A DNA stretch of 64,000 bases, taken from DATARR01 sp044868005. GTDB lineage: Bacteria > Acidobacteriota > Thermoanaerobaculia > Multivoradales > UBA5704. The notes below the pieces were generated by a model, which saw only the letters and a program-made list of their open reading frames with translations, was not told the DNA's origin and did no database searches. Position 1 is the first letter of the stretch; every line of letters begins with the position of its first letter. The translations under genes and the position numbers were made by a program. The DNA is taken from assembly GCA_044868005.1 (NCBI GenBank), contig JBIOVX010000013.1, positions 55,023 to 119,022 on the forward strand. The letters run 5' to 3'. Shown here one piece after another: positions 57,399 to 64,000 of this stretch.

Positions 57399-59795
57399 GT
57401 GAGGGATCCGCGGTTCCAGCGCTGGGCGACCGCGGCCTGGCCGTTCCTGTTGGGCACGGGCTGGCTTCTCTGCCTCTTCGGCCCGTTGCTCTCGCCCGCC
57501 CGGGCCCTGGCGAACCGCGACGTCGCCGTTTTTCATCTGCCGCTGCGGGCTGGGTTTCGCGATCTGGCGGCCTTCGGGCTGCCGGTGTGGAACCCTTGGC
57601 TGCACGGCGGCCAGCCCATCCTCTCGAATCCCAGCTATGGCGCTTTCTATCCGCCGAGCTGGCTGATTTTCGCCGCCCCTCCCGCTTATGCGCTGAGCCT
57701 GATGACGGTGCTGCACGCGGCCCTCGCTTTCGCGGGCGCCTGGCGGCTGGCGCGGCACTTCGGCGGCGGCCGGGGAGCGGCGGCGCTGGCCGGCATCGGC
57801 TACACCGGCTGCGGTGCCTACCTCTCCCTGCTCAGCGCCTACAACCTGTTCGCCAGCATCGCCTGGCTGCCGTGGGTGCTCGCCTGGGGAGACGAGGCCC
57901 TGCGCCTGCCCGAAGGGCGCCGCTGGTGGCGGCCGGCCGTGCTGGCCGGCGGCGCCCTCGGCCTGCAGCTCCTCAGCGGTGAGCCGTCGCCGGCCGTCAT
58001 GAGCGGCCTGGCCCTCGTCGCCCTGGCCGCCGCCGCAGCCTTCCGGCGGCGGGCCGCGGCGCTGCGGGTGTTGGTGCCCTACCTGTTCGCGGCCGCGCTC
58101 GCCGCAGTGCAGGTGCTGCCGACCTTGAGCCGCCTGGCGGACTCGCCGCGCAAGGCGCTCCCCTCCCGCATCGCCACCACCTGGTCGATGCCGCCGCAAC
58201 GCCTGGTCGAGATCGTCTTTCCCCGCTTCTTCGGCGATCCGAAGCGGGACGTGGAGGGCTTCTACTTCGGCTGGAATCTCAACGACCGGGACTACCCGTA
58301 CGTCGAGTCGCTCTATCCGGGCCTCCTGCTGGCCGTGCTGGGGGCCGCGGTGCTGCTCGCCGGACGCGTCCCCCGGTGGGCGGCCTGGGCTCTCCTCTTC
58401 GTCCTCGGCTTTTTTCTCGCGCTCGGGCGTCACAACCCGGTCTACGAGGGGCTCCGGGAGGCGATCCCGGTGCTGGCGGTCCTCCGCTACCCGGAGAAGT
58501 TCATGATCCTCGCCGTCCTCACCCTGGTGGTGGCCGGCGCCCTCGGATGGCAGCGGCTGCTCGACGACCGTGAGGCGGGCAGGCCGCAGTCCGCGGACTT
58601 TCCGCTGGCCCTCGCGCTGGTGTCCCTGGCCACCGCACTGACCCTGGCCGCCCTGCTTTACTGGGCGCCCCGCGCCGCCGCCTGGTTCATCGCTTCCTAT
58701 GGCGCTCCCGGCCTCCCCGCGGCCAGACAGGCTCTCGCCTTGGAATATCTCCGCGGCGAGGGCTGGGCCGCGGTACGGGCGGCGGCGGCCGTCGCCTTCT
58801 TCCTCGCCCTCTGCCGGTGGCCGCGCCCGTCCCGGCGCCTGCTCGAGACCGTGGCGGTCCTCATCCTGGCCGCGGATCTCTGGCATTACGGCCACGGCCT
58901 CGTCCAGACGATCGACTCCGACGCCTATCGCACGCCGCCGCCGCTGGCGGCGGGGCTCCTGCCGGCCCGCGACCGCATCTTCGTGCAGGAGGCGCGGGGT
59001 GGCGCGCCGCAGGTGTTCCGGCGCTTCGGTGAGGCGCAGACCCTGCTCACCCGCTCGTACCTTCTCCAGATCGAGCCCTACTCGGGCGCGCTCTGGCATC
59101 TTCCGTATGCTTTGGAGTCCGACTTCGAGCTCATGCTCACCGGCTGGGGGCGCAAGGCGATGGAAGCCTTCCAGGGCGAACGGGCCCTCTCGCCCGGCAG
59201 CTATCGCTACCTGGGCGCTTGGAACGTGGGGACGCTCTTCCTGCAGAAGAGCTTTCGGGAACAGGTGGCGGCGCTTCGCGATCCCGCCGCCGAGCCGTTG
59301 CGCCGGGTGGAGAATCCTTGCGTCCTCCCGCGGTTTCGCTTCGTACCGCGGGTGACGTTCCACCGCAGCTACGGCGCCGCCCTGGCCGCCGCCCGCTCCC
59401 GCGGCTGGGCCGCCGGCGGCGGCGAGCACTGGGTGGGGAATGGAAGGCCGGAAGCGTCGAGCCCCTCGGCACGCCTGCTGGAGGTTGTCGATTCGGGAGG
59501 GCGGATCCAGGTCCGCTATCGCTCCACGGAGAGGGCGTTTTTCGTCGCCGCGACGACCTTCGACCGGGGCTGGCGGGCCTCCGTCGAGGGCCGGCGGATC
59601 GAGACCTACCCGACCGCGGCCTGCCAGATCGGCATTGCGCTGCCCGCGGGGGAACACCGGCTCGTCCTCCGCTACCGGGAACCCTGGGTCGGCCTCGGCG
59701 CCGCGGTGTCGCTGCTGGCGGCGGGCTGCGGAGCGGCGGCCCTCTTGCTCAGCCGCCGGCGCCGCGGTGGAGCCGAGCCGGTCCCGGCGGGCTGA
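57399..59795 (+). CDS. YfhO-like polytopic membrane protein
   Basis: 798 residues from the GTG at 57399 (TTG at 57396 possible). About twelve hydrophobic helices. Early loop with NRDVAVFHLPLRAGFRD and PVWNPWLHGGQPILSNPSYG, the typical YfhO-family opening with putative catalytic acidic residues, and a C-terminal soluble beta domain (about 600-770) ending WRASVEGRRIETYPT and LRYREPWVGLG. YfhO proteins are GT-C-like and have been linked to glycosylation of envelope polymers in Gram-positive bacteria. Here it follows pseudopilin 2 by 4 bases, suggesting pilin glycosylation; that link is inference. Confidence 0.85.
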   Translation: MRDPRFQRWATAAWPFLLGTGWLLCLFGPLLSPARALANRDVAVFHLPLRAGFRDLAAFGLPVWNPWLHGGQPILSNPSYGAFYPPSWLIFAAPPAYALSLMTVLHAALAFAGAWRLARHFGGGRGAAALAGIGYTGCGAYLSLLSAYNLFASIAWLPWVLAWGDEALRLPEGRRWWRPAVLAGGALGLQLLSGEPSPAVMSGLALVALAAAAAFRRRAAALRVLVPYLFAAALAAVQVLPTLSRLADSPRKALPSRIATTWSMPPQRLVEIVFPRFFGDPKRDVEGFYFGWNLNDRDYPYVESLYPGLLLAVLGAAVLLAGRVPRWAAWALLFVLGFFLALGRHNPVYEGLREAIPVLAVLRYPEKFMILAVLTLVVAGALGWQRLLDDREAGRPQSADFPLALALVSLATALTLAALLYWAPRAAAWFIASYGAPGLPAARQALALEYLRGEGWAAVRAAAAVAFFLALCRWPRPSRRLLETVAVLILAADLWHYGHGLVQTIDSDAYRTPPPLAAGLLPARDRIFVQEARGGAPQVFRRFGEAQTLLTRSYLLQIEPYSGALWHLPYALESDFELMLTGWGRKAMEAFQGERALSPGSYRYLGAWNVGTLFLQKSFREQVAALRDPAAEPLRRVENPCVLPRFRFVPRVTFHRSYGAALAAARSRGWAAGGGEHWVGNGRPEASSPSARLLEVVDSGGRIQVRYRSTERAFFVAATTFDRGWRASVEGRRIETYPTAACQIGIALPAGEHRLVLRYREPWVGLGAAVSLLAAGCGAAALLLSRRRRGGAEPVPAG

Positions 59796-59880
59796 CCGGC
59801 CGACTCGCCGCTCGCTCACCTGACTTCACCGCAACACCCACCGCGGCGGCGCGCACGTCCGCCGGCCGAAAAGCCCTACG

Positions 59881-60216
59881 CAACGGCGCCGGCGCACCAT
59901 GAAACGGCGCCGGCGCAACATAAGCCGAGGCGAACGCGACATGCACGGGCGCCAACGCACCATGCGATGGACTCAACGCATCATGCGCTGGAGCCAGTGC
60001 AACATGCGCTCGGGTCAACGCAACATGCAATGGGGCCAGCGCGACAAGCGATGGACCCAGAGCACATCGCGCTGGCGCCAGCGCATCATGCGTTGGGTGC
60101 GGGTGGTGTCGCAATGGCGTCGGCGTGTGGAGCGTTGGGCAAGCGTGGTGTCGCAATGGCGCTGGTGTGCGGTGCGTCGGGCGCGCGTGGTGTCGCAACG
60201 GCGCCGTCGGAATGAC
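59881..60216. repeat. 21-bp tandem array, 16 diverged units
   Basis: Sixteen contiguous 21-base units without a phase break. Units 1-10 (59881-60090) follow CGMTGGSGCCARCGC then AWCATG; units 11-16 (60091-60216) alternate two versions, giving a 42-base higher order (CGTTGGG...GTGGTGTCG then CAATGGCG...). No spacers between units. Any reading frame through it is a 7-residue repeat rich in Arg/Trp or Ala/His, taken as a consequence of period. 21 bp equals two DNA turns, so a phased protein-binding array is possible. Confidence 0.85.
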
Positions 60217-60322
60217 CTGCGAGCGCACGCGGTGTTGCGGAGGAGCGGGCGTGGATCGATCGTAGTGCGGAGCAACGAGGCCGGCGGCTGGACGGCGCGC
60301 GTCCGGGTCCCTTGCAACAGCC

Positions 60323-60373
60323 CTCCGCTACAATCTTCGTGCTTCCCGGAACGCATCATGAGCGGCCCGATGG
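60323..60373. repeat. 51-bp direct repeat, copy 1, with truncated TIR gene start
   Basis: 51 bases that match 61039-61089 with three transitions. The repeat covers a -10-like TACAAT, the leader and the first codons (ATG AGC GGC CCG) of the TIR protein gene. After this copy the frame runs only 16 codons (60358-60408, MSGPMARRETLARGVA) to a stop, so it looks like a truncated duplicate of the TIR gene start. Confidence 0.85.
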
Positions 60374-60449
60374 CGCGGCGCGAAACCCTGGCCCGGGGTG
60401 TCGCGTAGTGCGACCCGAAAAACAAACTTTTCGGTTAGGAGCAACCAGC

Positions 60450-60989
60450 ATGAGACTGCTCACCATGGGCTCGTTTCTGTTGATCGTAGCGCACGTCGTT
60501 TCCGGCCATGCCGCCGCAGCTCAGCAGCCCCAGCCCGGTCCGGAAGTCCGGAAGTTGGGCTACTACCTCGGCACTTGGCGAGGTGAGGGCGAGGCGAAGG
60601 GCGGCCCGTTCGGGCCCGCCGGAAAACTCTCGAGCACGACGACCTGCGAGTGGTTCGCGGGAGGATTCCAACTCGTGTGTCGAGGCGAGCAGAGTGGCCC
60701 GACGGGAGAGCGAACCTTCCTGAACATCCGCTCCTACGACGAGACGGCGAAGACCTACACCGAGTATGGCATCAGCAACTTCGGCGAGAGCGAATACACC
60801 ACGGGTGGTTCCATCGTCGGAAACAAGAAGACCTTCGTCATGAATAGCGAAATGGAAGGGAAGCCGGTCAAGCTCAGGTACACCGAGGTGCAAGTGTCGC
60901 CGACGCTCTTCACGTACCAGGCCGAGGCGTCGGTCGACGGTGGGCCATGGACGATGATCGCAGAGGGCAAGGTTACGAAAGTCAAATAG
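60450..60989 (+). CDS. DUF1579-like secreted protein
   Basis: 179 residues from the ATG at 60450, with TTAGGAGC upstream. Signal peptide MRLLTMGSFLLIVAHVVSGHAAAA. The mature protein has the pattern EVRKLGYYLGTWRGEGEAKG, TCEWFAGGFQLVCRGEQSG, RSYDETAKTYTEYGI and WTMIAEGKVTKV, typical of the DUF1579 beta-sandwich family of unknown role. The gene lies between two 51-bp direct repeats that carry the TIR gene's start region, suggesting that it was inserted or joined by a duplication. Confidence 0.82.
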   Translation: MRLLTMGSFLLIVAHVVSGHAAAAQQPQPGPEVRKLGYYLGTWRGEGEAKGGPFGPAGKLSSTTTCEWFAGGFQLVCRGEQSGPTGERTFLNIRSYDETAKTYTEYGISNFGESEYTTGGSIVGNKKTFVMNSEMEGKPVKLRYTEVQVSPTLFTYQAEASVDGGPWTMIAEGKVTKVK

Positions 60990-61038
60990 CCTGGCCTTAT
61001 CCGGTCTTCCAGTGGCGCCTCAGGGCGAGCCGGGCGGT

Positions 61039-61089
61039 CTCCGCTACAATCTTCGTGTTTCCCGGAACGCACCATGAGCGGCCCGACGG
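61039..61089. repeat. 51-bp direct repeat, copy 2, start region of the TIR gene
   Basis: Copy 2 of the repeat at 60323-60373, 716 bases downstream. TACAAT at 61045-61050 is a good -10 hexamer and GGAA before the ATG at 61074 is a weak ribosome-binding site; the expected leader is short. Confidence 0.85.
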
Positions 61090-63965
61090 TCTTCATCAGC
61101 TACAGTCATCTGGACGAGGTCTGGAAGGATCGCCTCGTCCGCCAGCTGCGCGTCCTAGCCCTGGAGGGCGCATATGAGCTCTGGGACGATCGGAAAATCG
61201 CCGCGGGCGACGCCTGGAAGGTCGAGATCGAGACGGCCATGGAGGGCGCCCGGGCCGCGGTCCTCCTCATCTCGGCTGACTTCCTGATCTCGGACTTCAT
61301 CCGCGGCAAAGAGGTACCCCGCCTCCTCCAATTGCGGGCGGCGAACGGCCTGCGCGTCATCCCCCTCATTGTCCATCCCTGTGCCTGGAAGGACATCGAA
61401 TGGCTGGCCTCGATCCAATGCCGACCGAAGGACGGCCGACCACTTGCAAGGATGCGTAAGGCCACAGTCGATCAAGCTCTTGCCGACCTGGCCTCGGAGC
61501 TCCGAACCCTCCTGCGGGGACCCGATTCTGCTGGTCCCCCCTCTCCCATGGACCGAATGGGAGCTGGGAGAGGGGCCGGGGGTGAGGGCCTCCCTCAGCT
61601 CGATATCGGCCGCCTGCCCATCCCCGGCCCGAACTTCGTCGGACGAGACTCGGAGCTGGCCCGTCTGGACAAGGCCTGGGAAGACCCAGCTACCCACGTC
61701 CTCACCCTGGTGGCCTTCGGAGGCGTCGGCAAGTCGGCGCTGGTGGCCCGCTGGATGGACCGCATGGCGGCCGACGGCTGGCACGGGGCCACGCGGGTGC
61801 TCGACTGGTCGTTCTACAGTCAAGGCATGGAGGACCGGGTCACCTCCGCCGAGCCGTTCATCGACCATGCCCTCCGCTTCTTCGGTGATTCCGACCCCAA
61901 GGCCGGCTCGCTGCACGACCGCGGCACTCGCCTCGCCGGACTGATCAGGAAAGAGCGCTCCCTGCTCGTCCTCGACGGCATCGAGCCACTGCAATACCCG
62001 CCGGGTCCTATGGAAGGCCGCCTCAAAGATCCCGGCCTCGCCGCCTTGCTCAAAGGGCTCGCTGGCGCGAATCCGGGCCTCTGCGTGGTGACGACCCGAG
62101 AACGGATTGCCGACCTCGCCGGTTCTCAGAAGACCGCACCTCAGATCCCTCTAGAAGAGCTCGAGCCCGATGCGGCCGTGGCCTTGCTCCGCCAGCTCGG
62201 CGTGGACGGCCGGGAGGACCAACTCTATGCCGCGGTCGAGGAGTTCCAACGCCACGCCCTCACCTTGACACTCCTCGGCAAATTCCTGCGCCGGGCCCAC
62301 GGCGGTGACATCCGCAAGCGGCACGAGGTCGATCTCCACCGGGCCGACGAGAAGCAGGGCGGCCACGCCTTCCGCGTGATCGCCGCCTATGCCCGCTGGC
62401 TGGGAGAGGGTCCGGAGCTGGCGATCCTCCGCCTCCTCGGCCTCTTCGACCGCCCCGCGGAGGCCCCGGCCCTAAATGCCCTGCGCGCCGCGCCGCCTAT
62501 CCCCGAGCTCACGGAGTCCCTGGTGGATCTTTCAGAGGAGGACTGGCGACTCGCCATCGCCACCCTGCGGGACCACACCCTGCTGGTGGCGGCCGATCCG
62601 CGGGAGCCGGAGACCCTCGACGCCCATCCGCTGGTGCGCGCCTGCTTCGCGGAAGAGCTCGAGAGCCACCGTCCCGACGCCTGGCAGGAAGGCAACCGCC
62701 GCCTCTACGAGCACCTGCGTCAGGCAGCACCGGATTTCCCCGACACCCTGGAAGCGATGCAGCCCCTCTATGCTGCCGTCGTCCACGGCTGCAGGGCGGG
62801 ACGGCAGCAGGAAGCGATGGATGAGATCTTCTGGTGGCGAATCCGGCGAGGAAACGACGCATTCAGTGTGAGGACACTCGGGGCCTTCGGCTCGGAGTTG
62901 ACGGCGCTGGCTGGCTTCTTCGATCGCCCCTGGTCCAAACCCTCCGCCCGCCTCACGGCGGCGGATCAAGCGTTGGTCCTGAACGATGCCTCCTTCTACC
63001 TGCGCGCCCTGGGCCGCCTGGCGGAGGCGGTCGAGCCGATGCAGGCGAGCCTCGAGGCGTGCATCGCTCAAGAAGACTGGAAGCAAGCCGCCATTCGCGC
63101 CGGTAATCTCAGCGAGCTGACCCTGACCCTAGGGGCCGTGCCGGGTGCTGTAGCGTTCGGCGAGCAAAGCGTCGAGCTGGCCGACCGCAGCGGCGAGGCC
63201 CCTCAGCGCATGAGCAAGCGGACGACGTGGGCTGACGCCCTGCACCAAGCGGGCCGGTGGGAGCAGAGCGCGTCGGCCCTCCGCGAGGCTGAGGCGATAG
63301 AGGCGGAGTGGCAGCCCAAGTATCCCCGGCTCTACTCGCTACCGGGTTTTCGGTACTGCGATCTGCTGCTGGGCCGGGCGGAGCCGGAGGACGGGTCCGG
63401 ATTAGACGGGCTCACCGGGACAGGTTCTCAGCCGAAGGAGGCGAAGCGGTTCCGGCAGGCCTGCAGAGAGGTGCTGGAGCGGGCGAGGCAGACGCTGGAG
63501 TACGAGAAGGAGGGCTGGTATTTCCTTCTCGACATAGCCCTCGATCACCTCACCCTGGGCCGCGCCCACCTCGGCTTGGCCTTGACGGTTCCTGGAGAAG
63601 ACCGCACCGTTAGGCTCGCCCAGGTCGCCGAGCCTCTGAACCGGGCGGTGGACGGCCTGCGGCGTGCCGGCACCGAACACAATCTGCCTTGGGGCCTCCT
63701 AGCCCGCGCTGCCCTCCGGCGCTTTTGTGCCGACTTCCCCGGCGCCGCAGCAGACCTCACCGAAGCCCTGGAGATCGCCGAGCGCGGCCCGATGCGGCTG
63801 CACGAGTGCGACGCGCACCTCGAGTGGGCGCGCCTCTGGCGAGACCAGGGGGATCTCGCCACGGCGCGCCGGCATGTGGCGCGGTCGCGGGAGCTGGTGA
63901 ACGAGACCGGGTATGGGCGGCGGGAGCGGGAGGTGGCGTGGTTGGAAAAAACTCTCGCCTCCTAA
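61074..63965 (+). CDS. TIR-STAND NTPase-TPR protein (NLR-like, probable phage defence)
   Basis: 963 residues. TIR domain (about 1-145): PTVFISYSHLDEVWKDRL, ELWDDRKIAAGDAW, AVLLISADFLISDF, with Glu80 in GKEVPRLL as likely NAD-cleaving residue. Linker (about 148-180) partly encoded by an inserted repeat. STAND/NB-ARC-like NTPase (about 183-500): FVGRDSELARL, Walker A FGGVGKSALV, Walker B SLLVLDGIEPL, VTTRERIADL. C-terminal TPR-like helices (about 560-963: NDASFYLRALGRLAEAVEPM; DALHQAGRWEQSASALREAE). Such TIR-NTPase-TPR proteins are known NLR-like sensors that deplete NAD on phage recognition. Start shares the 51-bp repeat. Confidence 0.9.
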   Translation: MSGPTVFISYSHLDEVWKDRLVRQLRVLALEGAYELWDDRKIAAGDAWKVEIETAMEGARAAVLLISADFLISDFIRGKEVPRLLQLRAANGLRVIPLIVHPCAWKDIEWLASIQCRPKDGRPLARMRKATVDQALADLASELRTLLRGPDSAGPPSPMDRMGAGRGAGGEGLPQLDIGRLPIPGPNFVGRDSELARLDKAWEDPATHVLTLVAFGGVGKSALVARWMDRMAADGWHGATRVLDWSFYSQGMEDRVTSAEPFIDHALRFFGDSDPKAGSLHDRGTRLAGLIRKERSLLVLDGIEPLQYPPGPMEGRLKDPGLAALLKGLAGANPGLCVVTTRERIADLAGSQKTAPQIPLEELEPDAAVALLRQLGVDGREDQLYAAVEEFQRHALTLTLLGKFLRRAHGGDIRKRHEVDLHRADEKQGGHAFRVIAAYARWLGEGPELAILRLLGLFDRPAEAPALNALRAAPPIPELTESLVDLSEEDWRLAIATLRDHTLLVAADPREPETLDAHPLVRACFAEELESHRPDAWQEGNRRLYEHLRQAAPDFPDTLEAMQPLYAAVVHGCRAGRQQEAMDEIFWWRIRRGNDAFSVRTLGAFGSELTALAGFFDRPWSKPSARLTAADQALVLNDASFYLRALGRLAEAVEPMQASLEACIAQEDWKQAAIRAGNLSELTLTLGAVPGAVAFGEQSVELADRSGEAPQRMSKRTTWADALHQAGRWEQSASALREAEAIEAEWQPKYPRLYSLPGFRYCDLLLGRAEPEDGSGLDGLTGTGSQPKEAKRFRQACREVLERARQTLEYEKEGWYFLLDIALDHLTLGRAHLGLALTVPGEDRTVRLAQVAEPLNRAVDGLRRAGTEHNLPWGLLARAALRRFCADFPGAAADLTEALEIAERGPMRLHECDAHLEWARLWRDQGDLATARRHVARSRELVNETGYGRREREVAWLEKTLAS

Positions 63966-63975
63966 CCTGGGAGCG

Positions 63976-63993
63976 CCGGCATCCCTGCCGGCC
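63976..63993 (+). terminator. GC hairpin after the TIR gene
   Basis: GCCGGC-ATCCCT-GCCGGC followed by CTCTTGTT at the window edge. It resembles the hairpin at 41832-41849 (GCCGGC-GCTCCT-GCCGGC), so it may be a dispersed repeat that also works as a terminator. The T-tract is weak and the window ends here. Confidence 0.4.
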
Positions 63994-64000
63994 TCTTGTT

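Noticed and set aside
59881..60216. CRISPR array
   Set aside because: Units are contiguous with no spacers, too short and too diverged; no cas genes. The same holds for 28198-28428.
59899..60408. Arg/Trp-rich 169-residue protein
   Set aside because: It is the translation of the 21-bp tandem array plus the truncated TIR start; no ribosome-binding site and no globular segment. Both strands give 7-residue repeats, as expected from the period.

Overview
The window is GC-rich, densely coding Gram-negative chromosome. The outer-membrane beta-barrel fragment, lipoproteins, pseudopilins, a divergent Hfq-like protein and many secreted peptidases fit an Acidobacteriota-type genome, perhaps Thermoanaerobaculia. 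That placement is inference; no rRNA or other phylogenetic marker is present. No tRNA, rRNA, CRISPR array, insertion sequence or complete prophage was recognised.

Layout. 1-6.2 kb: end of an outer-membrane barrel protein, a secreted glucodextranase-C-like protein facing a secreted GH13 alpha-amylase, two SDR-type enzymes and a DUF72 protein. 6.3-7.1 kb: a candidate C-rich small RNA with its own promoter and terminator, and two tiny divergent genes. 7.1-14.1 kb: aconitase, then a rightward housekeeping run (AlgH/YqgE, Nudix, small membrane protein, endonuclease III, SDR, cytochrome c). 14.2-15.6 kb: an NtrC-class regulator with a non-canonical GAFTGA loop.

15.6-26.5 kb, all leftward, is the most unusual region. 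It is a nine-gene operon-like run with no recognised name. In transcription order it encodes two paralogous acidic/glycine-zipper proteins (A and B), a zincin-like protein, a repeat-headed protein of unknown fold, an AONS-like PLP enzyme, an 869-residue fusion of M23 peptidase, lytic transglycosylase and GxSxG hydrolase, an extensin/M15-like peptidase, an amidohydrolase and a second M23 peptidase. Four members start with acidic-aromatic segments. Two of these share an almost identical 20-residue header, including the ribosome-binding site, at DNA level. None has a classical signal peptide. I read it as a candidate uncharacterised system that deploys cell-wall-cleaving enzymes with membrane-active partners.

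26.6-32.1 kb: an NCS1 permease, a 21-bp hairpin minisatellite, an internally deleted GNAT gene, a VOC lipoprotein, a secreted M28 peptidase and a Cys-rich secreted protein. 32.1-44.7 kb: a PAS-GAF-PAS-GGDEF-EAL protein, ThiI, a large surface peptidase/TolB-like protein, Pta-PurD, RicT/Hfq-like/PdxA and a methyltransferase. 44.7-53.1 kb: envelope glycosylation-type genes (two GT-C-like membrane proteins, DegT aminotransferase, flippase-like protein), a zinc-ribbon protein and an ORF6N-domain gene carrying a mobile-looking palindrome.

53.1-59.8 kb: an alternating M20 peptidase/pseudopilin, M20 peptidase/pseudopilin arrangement, with sigma-54-like promoters before both pseudopilin genes, then a YfhO-like membrane protein. 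59.9-64 kb: a 16-unit 21-bp tandem array, a DUF1579 gene bounded by 51-bp direct repeats, and a TIR-NTPase-TPR protein of the NLR-like anti-phage defence type. The right end is therefore accessory in character.
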